Of a stretch of DNA of 64,000 nucleotides, positions 36,166-43,985 are shown in pieces. Below the pieces are notes generated by a model. The model had not been told where the DNA came from. It searched no databases and saw only the letters and a program-made list of their open reading frames with translations. The translations under genes and the position numbers were made by a program. Position 1 is the stretch's first letter. Every line of letters begins with the position of its first letter. Source of the stretch: Agrobacterium tumefaciens. GTDB lineage: Bacteria > Pseudomonadota > Alphaproteobacteria > Rhizobiales > Rhizobiaceae. Location of the stretch: the NCBI RefSeq assembly GCF_013318015.2, contig NZ_CP115842.1, positions 930,001 to 994,000 of the forward strand, written 5' to 3'.

Positions 36166-36966
36166 TCAACGACCCGGAATCGGACGGTTGGCAACTTCCA
36201 CAAGTGCCTTGTGGATATATTCGTTTCCGGCAGCAACACTGCCGCTGCCGAAGATATCCGCGCCGCCCTTGGCGTCGGAGGTGAACCCGCCAGCTTCGCG
36301 AATCAGCACCAGACCGGCCGCCATATCCCACGGCGAAAGCTCTGCTTCCCAGAAACCGTCGAGGCGACCTGCTGCAACATAGGCAAGGTCGAGTGCTGCA
36401 GCACCCATGCGGCGGATGCCGGCTGCTTCACCCATGACATGGCGAAGTTCGACAAGGAATTTGCCGTGATTGCCGCGACCGAGATGCGGCACACCGCAGC
36501 CGATGACGCAATCCGTCAAGGCCTTCCGCGCGGCAACGCGGATACGACGATCGTTAAGGAACGCGCCGCCGCCACGCTCGGCGGTGTAGAGTTCGTCGGT
36601 CGCGGGATTGAAAATCACGCCGGCTACGACTTCTCCGTTACGCTCGAGCGCGATGGAAACGGCGAAATGCGGAATGCCGTGCAGGAAGTTGGTCGTGCCA
36701 TCCAGCGGGTCGACGATCCAGCGATGCGCACCATCACTGCCCTTTTCCTCGCCGCCTTCCTCACCCAGAAAATCGTAGGTGGGGCGGGCTTTCATCAGCT
36801 CGTCGCGCACGATCTTTTCAGCCTTGAGGTCCGCCTGCGATACGAAATCGCTCGGTCCCTTGACCGAAACCTGAAGGTTCTGCACTTCACCGAAGTCACG
36901 CGACAAAGACTTACCCGCCTTGAGGGCGGCCTGAACCATCACATTGAGAAGGGCTGAACGTGCCAT
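36166..36966 (-). CDS. suhB: Inositol monophosphatase family protein SuhB
   Basis: 266 residues starting MARSALLNVMVQAALKAGKS. Metal-site motifs are complete: 'DFLGEEGGEE' (Glu), 'WIVDPLDGTTNFLHGIPHFA' (DPLDGT) and the C-terminal 'GFWEAELSPWDMAAGLVLIR' (WD). The family hydrolyses inositol-1-phosphate and related compounds; in E. coli SuhB also takes part in ribosomal RNA antitermination. AGGAAA is before the ATG at 36966, and a hairpin lies just upstream in the leader. Confidence 0.94.
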   Translation of the reverse strand: MARSALLNVMVQAALKAGKSLSRDFGEVQNLQVSVKGPSDFVSQADLKAEKIVRDELMKARPTYDFLGEEGGEEKGSDGAHRWIVDPLDGTTNFLHGIPHFAVSIALERNGEVVAGVIFNPATDELYTAERGGGAFLNDRRIRVAARKALTDCVIGCGVPHLGRGNHGKFLVELRHVMGEAAGIRRMGAAALDLAYVAAGRLDGFWEAELSPWDMAAGLVLIREAGGFTSDAKGGADIFGSGSVAAGNEYIHKALVEVANRPIPGR

Positions 36967-36984
36967 CGAATTTGTTTCCTGGAA

Positions 36985-37007
36985 AGCTTGCGAACCACCC
37001 GCAAGCT
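36985..37007 (-). promoter_or_regulatory. Hairpin in the suhB leader
   Basis: AGCTTGCG/CGCAAGCT (8 bp, 7-base loop) lies 18 bases upstream of the suhB ATG, next to the ribosome site. No T-run follows. It may affect translation, or be the end of the upstream Sel1-gene message. Confidence 0.4.
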
Positions 37008-37130
37008 AGCCGGGCAGGAACGTCATTATTTTCTTGAATTGAAAGTTTGCGGTTCAAGACCACAAAACGCGCGGAAATTCAAGGCAAAAAGCCTGCACAT
37101 GCACGCTGGCGCCGAACAACCGGCCTTGCA

Positions 37131-38225
37131 TCACATCGGACGGAAACGATTTGCCGCCTCGATAGCCTTTTTCTGCTGCTCGTCGGTGATCCCGAGATAA
37201 AAATCCTCGAGAGACGGATCCTTCAGCCCGGCGCGGCGGGAAAGCACGTACCATTTGGCCGCCTCCACCGGATCGGGCCGTGTGCCGAGCGCCTGAATGT
37301 AAAGATGCGCCACCTTGTTCTGCGCCACGACATTGCCGCGCTGCGCAGCACCGTAAAGCCAGCGGAAGCCTTCATCCAGATTTCGCTCGCCGCCAAAACC
37401 GTTGACCAGCCAGATGCCGAGATCGACCTGCGCGGTATCGTAGCCTGCCTTTGCGGCCCGCGTCAGCCAATCGCGCGCCTTGGCCTTCTTTTCGGCCGGC
37501 ACATCCTTGACCGAGTGGTAGATCTGCGACACCGCATATTGCGCGTCGGCAATGCCCTGCTCGGCGGACTTTTCATAATACGGCATGGCCATCAGCAATC
37601 CCTTTACGCCGGGATTTTCCGAAACCAGTATCTGCCCCCAGTTGAACTGAGCCGAAGCATTGCCGGCTTCCGCCGCACGGTGCATGTAATCGTCGGCCTT
37701 CGCCTTGTCGCGGGTAACGAACTTGCCCTCCATCAAAATGAGGGCGAATTTGAACATCGCGACGGGATCGCCACCCTGTGCCGCCTGCTGGTACCAGAAG
37801 GCCGCGGTCTTTTCGTCGCGGGCGATGCCGAGACCACGCGACATCATTTCCGCCACCAGCGTCTGGGCGGCCGCATCGCCGTTCTGCGCACGGTTGAGCG
37901 CCTTGTCGAGCGCCTGGACATATTCGCCGCGCTGGAAATGCCCATAGGCCTCATCCACCCGGCCCTTGAACTCCTTTTCAGGCGGCAAGGCCGGCAGGTC
38001 CGCGCCCATGCGCTGATAGACGTTGACGCCCTGCGACGGTTGCAAGTCCTTCTGCTCTTCGGACTGCACCCTGCCCTGACGGGAAGGCTGCGCCTCATCC
38101 TCCAACTGGCGGGAAAGCGCGTTGCTTTCGCTTTGCGGTCCGGATTGGGCAAAAGCAACGCCCGCCGGCGCGCCTAAAGACAGCGCCAGCAGCGAAATAG
38201 AAAGGCAGACGTGAACCGAGCGCAT
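37131..38225 (-). CDS. Exported Sel1-repeat (TPR-like) protein
   Basis: 364 residues. A signal peptide (MRSVHVCLSISLLALSLGAP ... AFAQ) and a Gln/Ser-rich linker precede about six Sel1 repeats (e.g. 'DAAAQTLVAEMMSRGLGIAR', 'AEAGNASAQFNWGQILVSEN', 'AEQGIADAQYAVSQIYHSV', 'AQRGNVVAQNKVAHLYIQAL'). Sel1 repeats form solenoids for protein binding, here in the periplasm, with some relatives tied to exopolysaccharide synthesis and division. The ATG at 38225 has AGG 8 bases upstream; earlier starts (38231 ATG, 38243 TTG overlapping the upstream stop) are possible. It is coupled to the ThiE-like gene. Confidence 0.85.
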   Translation of the reverse strand: MRSVHVCLSISLLALSLGAPAGVAFAQSGPQSESNALSRQLEDEAQPSRQGRVQSEEQKDLQPSQGVNVYQRMGADLPALPPEKEFKGRVDEAYGHFQRGEYVQALDKALNRAQNGDAAAQTLVAEMMSRGLGIARDEKTAAFWYQQAAQGGDPVAMFKFALILMEGKFVTRDKAKADDYMHRAAEAGNASAQFNWGQILVSENPGVKGLLMAMPYYEKSAEQGIADAQYAVSQIYHSVKDVPAEKKAKARDWLTRAAKAGYDTAQVDLGIWLVNGFGGERNLDEGFRWLYGAAQRGNVVAQNKVAHLYIQALGTRPDPVEAAKWYVLSRRAGLKDPSLEDFYLGITDEQQKKAIEAANRFRPM

Positions 38226-38239
38226 CAACATCGCCTGTA

Positions 38240-38905
38240 TCAACCGTCAAACCGTGGCGCTTTTTCGTCAAGCAACGCGTTGATTTCAGAAACGGCCTGG
38301 GCAGCACCCGAGGCATTGTCAAAAACGCCGCTGCGCATCGCCACGAATTCCACGCCGGCTTCGGCCACGGCAACCACCGACGAGATATCGGTGCCGCCCA
38401 TGACGATGGATGGAATCTCGATCATCGATGCCCACCATTCGCCGAGTGCCAGATTTTTGGGATGCGCTTCCGGCTTGATGTCGCCTTCGAGCTTTCCAAA
38501 AAACACGTAGTCCGGATTGGACTCACCCATCTCCAGAGCCTTATGCCGATCATCGGCATTGCCACCGCCAACGATCAGCTTCGGCGCGAAATTTTCCACG
38601 GCCTCCGCAAGCGCCTCGGCATTGCCCGCCACATGCAGGCCATCCGCCTTCACCCGGCTCGCAACGCGGCTGTCGCCCGCGATAAGGGCAGCGGCACCAG
38701 CCTCCTGCACCATCGGCACGATCAATTCGGCGCGTTTCTGGAAAGTGGCGTCATCCAGATCATATTGCGGAATGATGACCGAAGCCACATCGCCGCCTCG
38801 CAGTGCTTCTTGCAATTCTGTCGCCTGCTTTTGCGCGTCGTCCAATTGCGGGACGATCAGAACAAGGCGGCAACGGTTATCAACTTTGGTCATCGGTTCG
38901 TCCAT
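38240..38905 (-). CDS. ThiE-like (thiamine phosphate synthase family) protein with degenerate active site
   Basis: 221 residues folding as a TMP-synthase TIM barrel: 'RLVLIVPQL' (strand 1), 'AALIAGDSRVASRVKADGLH', 'PDYVFFGKLEGDIKPEAHP', 'IPSIVMGGTDISSVVAVAEA' and 'GVEFVAMRSGVFD'. The family's key spots differ: the QxREK pyrophosphate lysine region reads VIIPQYDLDD, the NDR/GVHLGQ loops are only partly kept (DGLHVAG), and the PTTTK loop is absent. It may not make thiamine phosphate. It lies directly upstream of the Sel1 gene, not with thi genes. ATG 38905 or 38893 are both possible starts. Confidence 0.75.
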   Translation of the reverse strand: MDEPMTKVDNRCRLVLIVPQLDDAQKQATELQEALRGGDVASVIIPQYDLDDATFQKRAELIVPMVQEAGAAALIAGDSRVASRVKADGLHVAGNAEALAEAVENFAPKLIVGGGNADDRHKALEMGESNPDYVFFGKLEGDIKPEAHPKNLALGEWWASMIEIPSIVMGGTDISSVVAVAEAGVEFVAMRSGVFDNASGAAQAVSEINALLDEKAPRFDG

Positions 38906-38996
38906 TTCAGGCAGAAGACACTTTCGGCGTTATCTGCACTCGTTTTGATATGATAAATCCGATAGACCGGACCGGCGAAAGGATCAACCTTCATCC

Positions 38997-39761
38997 ATGC
39001 TGACCGATTTTCATTTTTTCCTCGTCGCCATCCCCGCAGTCGTGCTTGTCGGCCTTTCCAAGGGCGGGTTGGGCGGTGCGCTGGCACTGATGGGCGTGCC
39101 GCTGATGGCGCTTGCCATCCCGGCCGTGCAGGCGGCGGCAATCTTCTTGCCGATCCTGATCGTGATGGATCTTGTGGCGCTATGGGCCTGGCGGCACCAC
39201 AACCACCGGCAAACGCTCCTCATCATGCTTCCGGGCGCGATTGCCGGCATTACTCTCGGCTGGGCGACCTCAAGCCTCATCTCGGCAGACGCCATGCGCC
39301 TCGTCGTCGCCTCGGTGACGATCCTGTTCGTACTGCGTTATTTCCAGGAGAGCTTCAAAAGCCGCAAAGGGCAGGAGATTCCGGCCAGACCGCAGCGTCC
39401 GGTGGCTGCAACACTCTGGTCCAGCCTGTCCGGTTATGCGAGTTTCGTGGCCCATGCGGGTGGCCCACCCTTCCAGATCTATGTTCTGCCGCTGAAGCTC
39501 GATCCCAAGACCTATACCGGCATGAGCGTGCGTTTCTTCGCGATCATGAATGCAATCAAGCTCATTCCCTATTTCGCGCTCGGCGCGCTTGATGCCACCA
39601 ACCTCAAGACATCGGCCAGCCTGTTGCCGGTGGCAATGCTGGCGACGCTTGCCGGCGCAAGGGTGGTGAAATATCTGAAACCATCAGTGTTCTACCCGCT
39701 GATGTATACCATGGCGCTGATCGCGGCGCTGAAACTGCTGTGGGACGGGCTGCCTTTCTAG
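38997..39761 (+). CDS. TSUP (TauE/SafE) family permease
   Basis: 254 residues with eight or so membrane segments. Both TSUP repeat halves are visible: 'AVVLVGLSKGGLGGALALMG' near the N-terminus and 'LSGYASFVAHAGGPPFQIYV' in the middle. The family moves sulfite, sulfoacetate or other organosulfur anions; no substrate can be given. It stands alone on the plus strand. Confidence 0.88.
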   Translation: MLTDFHFFLVAIPAVVLVGLSKGGLGGALALMGVPLMALAIPAVQAAAIFLPILIVMDLVALWAWRHHNHRQTLLIMLPGAIAGITLGWATSSLISADAMRLVVASVTILFVLRYFQESFKSRKGQEIPARPQRPVAATLWSSLSGYASFVAHAGGPPFQIYVLPLKLDPKTYTGMSVRFFAIMNAIKLIPYFALGALDATNLKTSASLLPVAMLATLAGARVVKYLKPSVFYPLMYTMALIAALKLLWDGLPF

Positions 39762-39777
39762 ACCCAAGGCGGCCACT

Positions 39778-39812
39778 AAAAAGCCCTGGCAGCACGCACG
39801 TACCGCCAGGGC
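39778..39812 (-). terminator. Terminator for the minus-strand DUF465 gene
   Basis: GCCCTGGC/GCCAGGGC (39783-39790 with 39805-39812) is followed, on the minus strand, by TTTTTAG. It lies about 50 bases downstream of the DUF465 stop. Confidence 0.8.
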
Positions 39813-39861
39813 CGAAAAAGAATCCGTCAGTCCTTCATCGAAGGCTGGGGAATGGCATCAA

Positions 39862-40038
39862 TCAATGCCTTGTGGAGGCGCGAAGCCTCTGTAGTTCATC
39901 CTTCAGGCGCAGTTTACGGCGTTTGAGATCGGCGATCTCTCTATCGTCAGAGGACGGGGAAGCAAGAATACTTTCGAGCTCCTCCTCCAGAGCACCGTGT
40001 TTCTTTTCGAGCGATGCAATATGAGCCTGAATGGTCAT
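39862..40038 (-). CDS. DUF465 (YdcH-like) protein, copy A
   Basis: 58 residues: MTIQAHIASLEKKHGALEEE, then 'LESILASPSSDDREIADLKR', then RKLRLKDELQRLRAS. It is a helical hairpin with basic residues, typical of DUF465. Function unknown; the family is widespread in Alphaproteobacteria. It is divergent from a second DUF465 gene 236 bases away. Confidence 0.86.
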   Translation of the reverse strand: MTIQAHIASLEKKHGALEEELESILASPSSDDREIADLKRRKLRLKDELQRLRASTRH

Positions 40039-40274
40039 GCGGCACGTCCTTCCATTTTTAAGCCTACCTCCAGCTCTCCATCGCTGGAGTTTCAGGTTTG
40101 CGACGACAATGTGACATGGATCGTTGGTCTTGTCGAAGGCGAAATGAAGGCAATAAGTGGGCAATTTGGTCGCAAGGGATAACTTCCCGTTACCGCGATT
40201 TGATGATAGAGGCTCGAGAACCGATGACATACGCGCCGGAGGCTCTCCGGCTGGCATAAAATGGGGATGACAAG

Positions 40275-40478
40275 ATGCCCGATCAGGACCAGGCGGACAT
40301 CAGGCTTACGCTGGCGCGGCTGCGCCAGGAGCATGAGGATTATGACGCTGCGATCAACGCGATGATCCAGACCAACTGCGATGCGCTGAGAATACAACGC
40401 ATGAAAAAGAAAAAGCTGGCCGTCAAGGACAAGATGACCCAGATCGAAGATCAGGTCATTCCCGATATCATTGCCTAG
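40275..40478 (+). CDS. DUF465 (YdcH-like) protein, copy B
   Basis: 67 residues: a helical hairpin with 'LTLARLRQEHEDYDAAINAM', a short turn 'IQTNCDALRIQ', and a basic helix RMKKKKLAVKDKM, ending DQVIPDIIA. It shares the LxxLxxxH ... IxRxKkkKLxxKD pattern with copy A. Function unknown. It is followed 121 bases later by purE. Confidence 0.86.
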   Translation: MPDQDQADIRLTLARLRQEHEDYDAAINAMIQTNCDALRIQRMKKKKLAVKDKMTQIEDQVIPDIIA

Positions 40479-40599
40479 AGTGGCTTCCGTGCTTCCTGCC
40501 GGATGCACGAGAGACGCTCTAATCTATTGAATTTACGCATCGTGCCTTGCAGAAATCAAAATCGATTTTTGCGCCTATGCTGTAAGCCGGAGAAGCGAA

Positions 40600-41100
40600 G
40601 TGACAGCAGAGACACCCCCCGTCGCCATCATCATGGGCAGCCAGTCCGACTGGGAGACCATGAAGAATGCCGCCGATACGCTGGATGCGCTGGACTTGGA
40701 ATACGAAGCCCGCATCATTTCCGCCCACCGCACGCCTGATCGCCTTTATGATTTTGCCAATGGCGCGAAAGACGAAGGCTTCAAGGTCATCATCGCGGGT
40801 GCCGGCGGCGCCGCCCATCTGCCGGGCATGACCGCCGCCATGACCCCGCTGCCGGTTTTCGGCGTCCCGGTACAATCCAAGACGATGTCCGGGCAGGACA
40901 GCCTCTATTCCATCGTCCAGATGCCCGCTGGCATTCCCGTCGGAACGCTTGCCATCGGCAAGGCCGGCGCTATCAATGCCGCACTTCTGGCAGCTGCGGT
41001 TCTGGCGCTGGGCGACGAGGACCTGGCAGACCGGCTCGATGCATGGCGCGCGCGCCAGTCAGCGGCCGTTGCCGAATATCCCATGGACAGCGCCCAGTGA
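40600..41100 (+). CDS. purE: PurE, N5-carboxyaminoimidazole ribonucleotide mutase
   Basis: 166 residues. The nucleotide site '[19 protein letters not shown]', '[19 protein letters not shown]', '[20 protein letters not shown]' and '[19 protein letters not shown]' make a class I PurE. It converts N5-CAIR to CAIR in purine synthesis. The GTG at 40600 has GGAG 8 bases before it. Its stop overlaps a GTG start for purK. Confidence 0.96.
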   Translation: MTAETPPVAIIMGSQSDWETMKNAADTLDALDLEYEARIISAHRTPDRLYDFANGAKDEGFKVIIAGAGGAAHLPGMTAAMTPLPVFGVPVQSKTMSGQDSLYSIVQMPAGIPVGTLAIGKAGAINAALLAAAVLALGDEDLADRLDAWRARQSAAVAEYPMDSAQ

Positions 41101-42200
41101 CAGCCTCTAACATGACGATGAATACGAACAATCTCACCATCGGCATCATCGGCGGCGGGCAGCTTGGCCGCATGCTGGCAATGGCCGCCGCACGCCTCAA
41201 CCACCGCACCATCGTTCTCGAACCGCAAGCCGATTGTCCGGCGGCGCAGGTCTGCAACAGCCAGATCGTCGCGGAATACGGTGACGAGACGGCGCTTGCG
41301 GAACTCGCTCGCCTTTGCGATGTCGTGACCTACGAATTCGAGAACGTACCCGTCACCGCAGCCGAGACGCTGAGCGCTTCTGTTCCCGTTTATCCCCCGC
41401 CGCAGGCTCTCAGCGCCTCGCAGGATAGGCTGACGGAGAAACGCTTCCTCAACGGTTGCGGCATTCCGACCGCCGATTTCCGCGCCGTGGATAATCAGGA
41501 AGAACTGGAGGCGGCATTGGCCGCTTTTGGTGGCAAGGGTGTGCTGAAAACCCGCCGCATGGGCTATGACGGCAAGGGCCAGAGGCTTTTCAAGGGTGGT
41601 GAGGACATCGCAGGCGCCTTCGCAACACTCGGTGGCGTGCCGCTCATCCTCGAAAGCTTCGTCGCTTTCGAGCGGGAAATCTCGATCATTGCCGCCCGTT
41701 TCAGGGATGGCACCGTTACCTGCTACGATCCGGCCGAAAACATTCATCTGAACGGCATTCTGCATACATCCACGGTGCCGGCAGCACTCTCCGATGCGGC
41801 GAAGGCGGTTGCCGTGCAATCGGCGGAAAAGCTTCTGGCTGCGCTCGACTATGTCGGCGTGATCGGCATCGAGTTTTTCGTCCTGACCGATGGTTCGCTC
41901 GTTGCCAATGAAATGGCGCCGCGCGTGCACAATACCGGCCACTGGACGGAAGCGGCCTGCGTGGTCTCGCAATTCGAACAGCATATACGAGCCGTCTCCG
42001 GTCTTGTCCCCGGCAGCACGGCCCGCCATTCGGATTGCGTCATGACGAACCTCATCGGCGATGACATCAACGATGTGCCAGCATGGCTTTCGAAAAAAGA
42101 CTGTCTCGTGCATCTTTACGGCAAGACACAAGCACGGCCTGGCCGCAAGATGGGCCATGTGACCGAGCTTTTGCACACAGGAAAAGCCTCAGTCTTTTAA
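41097..42200 (+). CDS. purK: PurK, N5-carboxyaminoimidazole ribonucleotide synthetase
   Basis: About 367 residues of ATP-grasp fold: '[20 protein letters not shown]' at the N-terminus, '[12 protein letters not shown]', ATP-grasp segments '[20 protein letters not shown]' and '[20 protein letters not shown]', and the end '[11 protein letters not shown]'. It makes N5-CAIR from AIR, bicarbonate and ATP for PurE. The GTG at 41097 overlaps the purE stop (GTGA); ATG 41112 and ATG 41118 are alternatives without clear ribosome sites. Confidence 0.95.
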   Translation: MTASNMTMNTNNLTIGIIGGGQLGRMLAMAAARLNHRTIVLEPQADCPAAQVCNSQIVAEYGDETALAELARLCDVVTYEFENVPVTAAETLSASVPVYPPPQALSASQDRLTEKRFLNGCGIPTADFRAVDNQEELEAALAAFGGKGVLKTRRMGYDGKGQRLFKGGEDIAGAFATLGGVPLILESFVAFEREISIIAARFRDGTVTCYDPAENIHLNGILHTSTVPAALSDAAKAVAVQSAEKLLAALDYVGVIGIEFFVLTDGSLVANEMAPRVHNTGHWTEAACVVSQFEQHIRAVSGLVPGSTARHSDCVMTNLIGDDINDVPAWLSKKDCLVHLYGKTQARPGRKMGHVTELLHTGKASVF

Positions 42201-42220
42201 GGCAAAGACGTCTGGAAGTG

Positions 42221-42249
42221 TTGACAGGCAGGGGTCAAACGGGTATTTG
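42221..42249 (+). promoter_or_regulatory. Sigma-70 type promoter ahead of rpmJ
   Basis: TTGACA (42221-42226), 17-base spacer, TATTTG (42244-42249). A transcript starting near 42256 would begin with the 42261-42287 hairpin. Confidence 0.55.
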
Positions 42250-42260
42250 CCTGCCAACCG

Positions 42261-42287
42261 AAAAGAGCGCGCCCCGTTGCGCGCTTT
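42261..42287 (+). terminator. Terminator or attenuator between purK and rpmJ
   Basis: A GCGCGC/GCGCGC stem with loop CCCGTT is flanked by AAAAG and CTTTT. It would end the purEK message. Because a promoter-like sequence lies just upstream of it, it could also act as an attenuator in the rpmJ leader. Confidence 0.7.
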
Positions 42288-42302
42288 TGATTGTTTGAAT
42301 AA

Positions 42303-42320
42303 GCACGGTAAAAGCCGTGC
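42303..42320 (+). promoter_or_regulatory. Hairpin in the rpmJ leader
   Basis: GCACGG/CCGTGC with a six-base loop lies 19 bases before the rpmJ start, next to the ribosome site region. Confidence 0.4.
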
Positions 42321-42339
42321 AAAACTGCGGACCAGTAAA

Positions 42340-42465
42340 ATGAAAATCAAGAATTCGCTTAAAGCGCTTAAGGCCCGTCATCGCGATAACCGCCTGGTTC
42401 GCCGCAAGGGCCGCGTCTACATCATCAACAAGCAGAACCCGCGCTTCAAGGCTCGTCAGGGCTGA
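42340..42465 (+). CDS. rpmJ: 50S ribosomal protein L36, zinc-free (YkgO-like) type
   Basis: 41 residues: [20 protein letters not shown], then [21 protein letters not shown]. The four zinc ligands of the classical L36 (CxxC...C...H) are missing and a few extra residues are present, as in the 41-residue alternative form. This is the usual L36 of Rhizobiales. It is preceded by a leader with two hairpins. Confidence 0.95.
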   Translation: MKIKNSLKALKARHRDNRLVRRKGRVYIINKQNPRFKARQG

Positions 42466-42508
42466 TTGAGTGCCACTGCGGTTCGCGATCACATCGCGGA
42501 TCACTTTG

Positions 42509-42537
42509 TTGACAGTGCAGAACTTTGCATTTGATAT
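42509..42537 (+). promoter_or_regulatory. Sigma-70 type promoter ahead of the TPR protein gene
   Basis: TTGACA (42509-42514), 17-base spacer, TGATAT (42532-42537), ending 28 bases before the ATG at 42566. Confidence 0.65.
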
Positions 42538-42565
42538 TGGGCGCAGTCGGGTTAAGCTTTAACCC

Positions 42566-43186
42566 ATGCGCCCAAATCGTTTTTGCACGGCTATCATCGT
42601 CGCTCAGGGTTTCCTGCTTTCGGGCCTCCTGCTTTCAGGAATGGCGTCCCTTGGTCATGCGGCAGATGGTCAGCCTCCCGCAGCCCTGGAGGCTGCGCCT
42701 TCACCTGCAAAGACAGTTGACAGTCTTTTCGCATCGCTGAAAAAAGAGCGGAATGCGGTCAAGGCGCGCAGCATTGCCAACCAGATCGCTTCCGAATGGA
42801 ACGATTCCGGCAGCGCGACAATCAATCTCCTGATGCAATGGGCAGGCGAAGCCGCAGACGAGAAGCGCAACGCCGCCGCTTACGATTTTCTCGACCAGGC
42901 TATTTTACTCGATCCGGACTACGTGCAGGCGCCCTATCGCCGCGCCATGGTGCATTTTGCGGATGGCGACACCCGAAAGGCGATGGCGGATATCAATCTG
43001 ACGCTGGAGAAGGAGCCGCGCTATTTTCCGGCATTGGCGAGCCTTGCAAACATCCTCGAAGCCTCAGGCCGTGACGATCTGGCGCTGAAAGCCTGGGAAC
43101 GCTATCTCGCGCTCTATCCCGCGGACAAGGACGCCCGCAAAGAGGCCGCTGACCTTTCTGAAAAGCTGGCTGGCACTCGCAGCTGA
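42566..43186 (+). CDS. Exported TPR-repeat protein
   Basis: 206 residues. A signal peptide (MRPNRFCTAIIVAQGFLLSG ... LGHAADG) is followed by a linker and about three TPR motifs: 'NAAAYDFLDQAILLDPDYVQ', 'PYRRAMVHFADGDTRKAMAD' and 'SLANILEASGRDDLALKAWE'. It is a predicted periplasmic scaffold of unknown partner. It has its own promoter and terminator. Confidence 0.85.
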   Translation: MRPNRFCTAIIVAQGFLLSGLLLSGMASLGHAADGQPPAALEAAPSPAKTVDSLFASLKKERNAVKARSIANQIASEWNDSGSATINLLMQWAGEAADEKRNAAAYDFLDQAILLDPDYVQAPYRRAMVHFADGDTRKAMADINLTLEKEPRYFPALASLANILEASGRDDLALKAWERYLALYPADKDARKEAADLSEKLAGTRS

Positions 43187-43206
43187 ATATCGCAGACGAT
43201 CCAAAC

Positions 43207-43234
43207 AAAAATCGCCGCAAAAGCGGCGATTTTT
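43207..43234. terminator. Bidirectional terminator
   Basis: AAAAATCGCCGC/GCGGCGATTTTT with an AAAA loop lies between the convergent TPR and DUF2312 genes and can serve both. Confidence 0.93.
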
Positions 43235-43255
43235 CATTGTGGGACCGTCAACCGA

Positions 43256-43513
43256 TCATTCCATGCCAAGCGCAGCCATATAGGTCTGAAGAATGGTTTC
43301 TTCCTCGATACGCTCGTTGGCGTCCTTCTTGCGCAGGCGGATGATGGTGCGGATCGCCTTGGTATCGTAGCCACGACCCTTCGCCTCACCCATGACATCC
43401 TTGATGTCTCCCTGAATGGCGGCCTTTTCCTCTTCGAGACGCTCGACGCGCTCGATGAATTGACGCAGTTCGGCGGCGGCGACGGTTTCGGTGGTGCTCG
43501 TTTCGTCCATCAT
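43256..43513 (-). CDS. UPF0335 (DUF2312) protein
   Basis: 85 residues, starting [16 protein letters not shown]. The family core is '[20 protein letters not shown]', [20 protein letters not shown] and '[17 protein letters not shown]'. Conserved in Alphaproteobacteria; its function is unknown, though GapR of Caulobacter, a nucleoid protein that binds overtwisted DNA, belongs to this family. AAGGA stands 4-7 bases before the ATGs at 43513 and 43510. Confidence 0.9.
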   Translation of the reverse strand: MMDETSTTETVAAAELRQFIERVERLEEEKAAIQGDIKDVMGEAKGRGYDTKAIRTIIRLRKKDANERIEEETILQTYMAALGME

Positions 43514-43664
43514 ATCATCCTTCATTGGTAGCAGCTCGGGTGAGCCTTGTTCATTAAATCCAGGCGAAGCCTTCGCCGGTCGCCGCCAGCCGGGCAGCAA
43601 AAATTCCGGCCTGTGACCTGCCCACTGACGGGCCTCACGTCAAGTCGTTTCCGTCGATCGGGGG

Positions 43665-43970
43665 TTATTCCGTTGGCTTGTTCTGCTCAAAGGCAGCTTT
43701 CTGGGCGTCGCTCGCCTCCGCCTGATATTTTTCCTTCCACTCCTCATAGGGCATTCCGTAGACGATTTCCCGGGATTGCTCCTTGGTGAGTGCAACGCCG
43801 GCCTCGTTAGCGGCATCCCCATACCAGTTGGAAAGGCAATTGCGGCAAAAGCCCGCGAGATTCATCAGGTCGATGTTCTGCACATCGTGACGCTCGCGAA
43901 GATGCTCGACGAGACGGCGAAATGCGGCGGCCTCGAATTCAATCTGCTGTTTGTCATTCGGTGTCGTCAT
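43665..43970 (-). CDS. DUF1244 protein
   Basis: 101 residues: 'AAFRRLVEHLRERHDVQNID', LMNLAGFCRNCLSNWYGDAA and 'SREIVYGMPYEEWKEKYQAE'. The FCRNCL pair of cysteines is the family mark, and the family is small, helical and of unknown role. It lies 15 bases downstream of the N-formylglutamate amidohydrolase gene, so the two are probably co-transcribed. Confidence 0.9.
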   Translation of the reverse strand: MTTPNDKQQIEFEAAAFRRLVEHLRERHDVQNIDLMNLAGFCRNCLSNWYGDAANEAGVALTKEQSREIVYGMPYEEWKEKYQAEASDAQKAAFEQNKPTE

Positions 43971-43985
43971 GGGGCAGCTCCAGGC

